Positions 61,343 to 64,000 of a DNA stretch of 64,000 bases are shown here, piece after piece. A program made the position numbers and the translations under genes. The stretch is from Bacteroidota bacterium (GTDB lineage Bacteria > Bacteroidota > Ignavibacteria > UBA10030 > SZUA-254): contig JAGVIE010000047.1 of assembly GCA_020056225.1 (NCBI GenBank), positions 1 to 64,000 of the forward strand, given 5' to 3'. Below the pieces are notes generated by a model that searched no databases, was not told the DNA's origin, and was given only the letters and a program-made list of their open reading frames with translations. Positions within the stretch are counted from its first letter, which is position 1. Every line of letters starts with the position of its first letter.

Positions 61343-61580
61343 TTATTTGAGTAGTACGGCTTTGCCGGTCTTATTGTATCTTCCCACCTGTAAACGATAG
61401 AAATACACGCCACTTGTCAACTGAGAGCCATTGAATGTAACTTCGTAGCATCCGTGTGGTAATGTAGTGGCGCCTTGAAGCCTGCCGGGAACTTCGTAAA
61501 ACCACCATACGCTCCCTTGGTGTTGTCACCCCACAGCATTACGCTCATAACACCTGGAGGGCATCTGTCGGGACTAGGTC
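61343..61580 (-). pseudogene. decayed cupin fragment joined to a T9SS sorting-domain tail
   Basis: On the minus strand about 61580-61450 encodes a cupin-like stretch (PPGVMSVMLWGDNTKGAYGG, then FTKFPAGFKAPLHYHT), a DUF4437-type pattern, but it has no start region and upstream traces are in another frame. From about 61470 to 61343 a different frame carries a complete T9SS tail: LPHGCYEVTFNGSQLTSGVY, FYRLQVGRYNKTGKAVLLK and a stop. The two parts are out of frame with each other, so it is a broken gene or a junction of two remnants. Confidence 0.7.
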
Positions 61581-61633
61581 GACAGTATTGTCGAAACGAC
61601 CCCATGTGTTGGTACATTTTGGAGAGTCCATGG

Positions 61634-62461
61634 TCATTGAAGAACAACATTAACAAAAAGACTATCGCTGGCAAAAGCCGTAAAAATTCCCAAACCATTT
61701 TTTACATTTGTCTGAGGTTCATTGAGACTTCGGGAATCCTGCTGACGGGATTTGTAGAGATCCACATACTCTTGATTTACACGATACAGCGTTACCTTAT
61801 GTTTGCCAGTATACTTGATATCTCGATCAAAAATCCGGTAATAATCTTCCATCATTGGTTCCGTTACAAACCGGCGGTCCATAAATGGAGCCATAGAGTC
61901 CGATCGAAGAACTTCACGGTTCGGATCGACACTTTCCACTACGACATAATACGATTTTGAATTAGGATTACTCCAGGAAACAATCAGCGAATCTGAAGTG
62001 GTAATCATTTCCCTCACTCCACCATGGGGCATGGTTATCGAATCCTTTTTGAAAGTTATAGTTGTTATATTTACAGACATACTCTCAGGTTTCGATGGAA
62101 CAGTTGTCTCAGCTGTTAAGATCAATCCATTGTAGTGCACTTCAATTTTGTAGTGCTCATTGGAAAGAACAGAAAGATCGTTTCCGGCGTAATAATACTT
62201 TCCAGAGTCCTTCACCGAAGGAGTCAATTGATAACTCGTATTATTTTTATAAAGAAGCACATTCGCAGTTGAAATGAGTGTGTTGACCGTATCGGAACTT
62301 GAGAGAGACCTGCTCAACATTACGGTAATTTCTGTGACTGGTTCGTCAGCATACAAATATGCTTGAAGGACAAGCTGTTCTTCCTCAGGAATGACAGGAT
62401 TCTCCTGACAGCTTGAGATAAAAAGGATTAATATGCACAGCAAAGAAATGCTTTTTTCCAT
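61634..62461 (-). CDS. DUF4249 lipoprotein
   Basis: A 275-residue lipoprotein: signal with lipobox FISSC, then the DUF4249 pattern, beginning ENPVIPEEEQLVLQAYLYAD and continuing with VTVMLSRSL-like strands, and a Tyr/Ser-rich central region. ATG 62461 follows aaggaaacaatc; an ATG at 62491 lies in the receptor gene. DUF4249 proteins pair with TonB-dependent receptors, as here (its start is 10 bp after the receptor stop). Confidence 0.87.
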   Translation of the reverse strand: MEKSISLLCILILFISSCQENPVIPEEEQLVLQAYLYADEPVTEITVMLSRSLSSSDTVNTLISTANVLLYKNNTSYQLTPSVKDSGKYYYAGNDLSVLSNEHYKIEVHYNGLILTAETTVPSKPESMSVNITTITFKKDSITMPHGGVREMITTSDSLIVSWSNPNSKSYYVVVESVDPNREVLRSDSMAPFMDRRFVTEPMMEDYYRIFDRDIKYTGKHKVTLYRVNQEYVDLYKSRQQDSRSLNEPQTNVKNGLGIFTAFASDSLFVNVVLQ

Positions 62462-62471
62462 GATTGTTTCC

Positions 62472-64000
62472 TTAAAATTCATATTGAACAAATACGGATG
62501 GCAGAAATCCCAATCCCGTCACTTTCGTTATGATGATTGGTTGGCTATTGAGATCATATTCGTAATAAGAAATATTGGTGTAATTATAGACATTAAACAG
62601 TGATACACCAACGTTAAAGGAAGACGATTCCCAACGGAACTTCTTTGAAACGCTGACATCAAGGCGATGATAATCCGGCAGCCGATACGCATCCTTTCCA
62701 CTAACATGGGTATAGCTATAGACAGAGCTATCCAAAAGGACGAGAGAATACTGGCTGATTGGCGCTGTATAAGGTTTTCCAGTTGCATAGATGAATGTTG
62801 CAGAAACATTCCAGTCGCTCCCAAGATCAACATTACCAACGATTTTTAACTCATGTGTCTGGTCATTCTCCGCAGGAAAATATTGACCATCGTTCAACTC
62901 CGAATAACGCTTCTCCGCTTTGCTTAGCGTATAACTGATCCAGCCATTCCAGAAACCGCTCTTCTTTTGCAATAAACATTCTATACCTTTCACACGTCCA
63001 TTACCGCTTAAGAATGTATAAAGGTCGAGTGCTTGTCGGCGAAAGCGTTGAGTAAATTCGACTAGGTTACTCATGTCTTTGTAAAATCCTTCGACATCGA
63101 AAACAAACGTCTCATTTTCCCATGTAACACCTGCAACAGTGTGGATAGCTCTGCTTGGTGCAAGTGAATTATCCGCAAGAATCCAGAAGTCACGGCTTGC
63201 TTCCGTGACATTTTCATTCAGAATGCGGTTCACAAACTGATAATGGATACCAAACGCGGCCTTCAAGGAAATGTTTTCTGTGAGTTCGTAGCGAGAGGAA
63301 AGTCTCGGCTCCAAAAACATCGAATTTGTCTCCGAGAAATAGTTGTATCGCAATCCGCCAGTCAGTGTAAACTGTTCCAACAGCATCCACTTGTCCTGAA
63401 TATATGCTGCACCCAGCCATCCTCGCTGGTTAAAATCCAGAATATTCTGTGTCGTTCTTGATGGATTGAGGCCCGAAAGTGAATATTTCACTTTAGTTTG
63501 AGACACCTGAAAACCAAACCCCAACTCATGTACCGGTGTTAGTTTCCAGACATTATCAGCGGAAAAGTTCATATCATCAATATGATTATCTTCATCTGTT
63601 GAAAACTGCGTTGCATTACTCCCCTGCGAACCCATGCTCGAGGTATATTTGCTCGTGTATCCATTGTATGCAAGAATCAAATTGGAAAAGAATTCATCGC
63701 CCCATTGGGCAAACAGCTTAATACTTCCACCATTATTCCCCTGTTGTGTGTTATTTGAGCGAGACGGTATTTGAGTTGATGACTGTCGAGTCAGATCATA
63801 CTCATCCGTGCTTTTATAATAGCTTGCAGATAAAATATATTTCGATGCGATGGTGTAGGAATATTTTCCATTCAGGTCAAGAAATGCCGAGGTCGGAGTC
63901 TCTTGCTGCGAGATTGCATCACCAAATCTTCCACTCGCTGCTTGTGGTGCATCGGAGCCGGTAAGTAATTCATAAATAGTATTATATGTGCCACTCGCAA
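62472..64000 (-). CDS. TonB-dependent receptor, C-terminal part
   Basis: The 3' part (about 509 codons) of an outer-membrane receptor, continuing beyond the window on the right. The frame stays open from 64000; a start at TTG 63680 would be artificial, since the upstream codons read as the same kind of barrel protein (for example SKYILSASYYKSTDEYDLTR). Features: many alternating Tyr/Phe/Trp barrel strands, AEKRYSELNDGQYFPAENDQ, and SVSKKFRWESSSFNVGVSLF near the end, which closes FLPSVFVQYEF with a terminal aromatic. Together with DUF4249 it forms a Bacteroidota-type uptake pair; ligand unknown. Confidence 0.92.
   Translation of the reverse strand, partial: ASGTYNTIYELLTGSDAPQAASGRFGDAISQQETPTSAFLDLNGKYSYTIASKYILSASYYKSTDEYDLTRQSSTQIPSRSNNTQQGNNGGSIKLFAQWGDEFFSNLILAYNGYTSKYTSSMGSQGSNATQFSTDEDNHIDDMNFSADNVWKLTPVHELGFGFQVSQTKVKYSLSGLNPSRTTQNILDFNQRGWLGAAYIQDKWMLLEQFTLTGGLRYNYFSETNSMFLEPRLSSRYELTENISLKAAFGIHYQFVNRILNENVTEASRDFWILADNSLAPSRAIHTVAGVTWENETFVFDVEGFYKDMSNLVEFTQRFRRQALDLYTFLSGNGRVKGIECLLQKKSGFWNGWISYTLSKAEKRYSELNDGQYFPAENDQTHELKIVGNVDLGSDWNVSATFIYATGKPYTAPISQYSLVLLDSSVYSYTHVSGKDAYRLPDYHRLDVSVSKKFRWESSSFNVGVSLFNVYNYTNISYYEYDLNSQPIIITKVTGLGFLPSVFVQYEF

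Noticed and set aside
61417-61698. A 93-residue minus-strand frame as a gene
   Set aside because: Its N-terminal half overlaps the end of the DUF4249 gene and its C-terminus runs into the T9SS tail in another frame; treated as a pseudogene fragment.
63680-63680. TTG at 63680 as the start of the TonB receptor
   Set aside because: The frame stays open and protein-like all the way to the window edge, so the gene is simply cut by the window.

Overview
The window looks like a chromosomal segment of a Bacteroidota/Ignavibacteria-type bacterium. The support is several secreted proteins ending in type IX secretion (T9SS) sorting domains with the typical 'NYPNPFNP' start, a TonB receptor paired with a DUF4249 lipoprotein, HYC_CC_PP-family proteins, bacillithiol-type BshB1, a small-type PurL, and promoters with TTG/TAnnTTT spacing upstream of the HYC genes. 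No rRNA, CRISPR array, phage or transposase gene was seen.

Layout. Positions 1-860 hold the start of a secreted beta-helix protein (minus strand) and a well-formed but unidentified structured small RNA with its own promoter and terminator. Positions 859-13847 run rightwards: aconitase, FmdB and DUF302 proteins, HtpX, BamD, a thioesterase, two large secreted proteins, and a cytochrome c maturation set ccmA-ccmB-ccmC-ccmD-ccmE whose CcmE carries Cys instead of the usual haem-binding His. A membrane Ser/Thr kinase with TPRs (minus) and a large T9SS protein follow. A solitary RES-domain gene sits between 14-bp direct repeats, and next to it is a three-gene thioredoxin/DUF6132 redox cluster. Positions 22.7-30.3 kb hold yqeY, cvpA, mutS2, a biotin carboxylase/BCCP pair and purL, tightly packed. 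Positions 30.3-41.9 kb run leftwards: dapF, tmRNA, a LOG-family gene, an SDR, tRNA-Lys, secG, and a long riboflavin/isoprenoid operon (hypothetical, ribE, ribD, SAM hydrolase, Gfo/Idh/MocA oxidoreductase, dxs, xseB, xseA).

The accessory part begins after bshB1 (42.8 kb). It has a GIY-YIG-like small gene, a MITE-like inverted repeat, and a compact type II restriction-modification operon: MvaI/BcnI-like endonuclease, SPPY-type (probably N4-cytosine) methyltransferase and a Mug-like mismatch glycosylase. A 45-bp degenerate second copy of the 3' end of the neighbouring ABC-F gene lies 221 bp from the real one, which looks like an insertion scar.

Positions 48.9-61.1 kb form a copper/silver resistance island. 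It contains duplicated HYC_CC_PP genes with duplicated promoters, a Met-rich T9SS protein, a CusC-CusB-CusA tripartite pump interrupted by a four-helix-bundle gene, a DUF2231 membrane protein, a cupredoxin, Met/His-rich lipoproteins, and a series of small secreted proteins carrying the C-P-M...C-x-x-C-G-M heavy-metal-binding domain. The presumed logic is that periplasmic metal is bound by many small Cys/His/Met-rich proteins and handed to CusB/CusA for export. The window closes with a decayed cupin/T9SS-tail fragment and a DUF4249-TonB receptor pair on the minus strand, the receptor running off the right edge.

A recurrent oddity is a short AT-rich repeat family (around 'aatccgaaatc') found between genes and also inside coding regions, where it encodes peptides like SNPKSEI.
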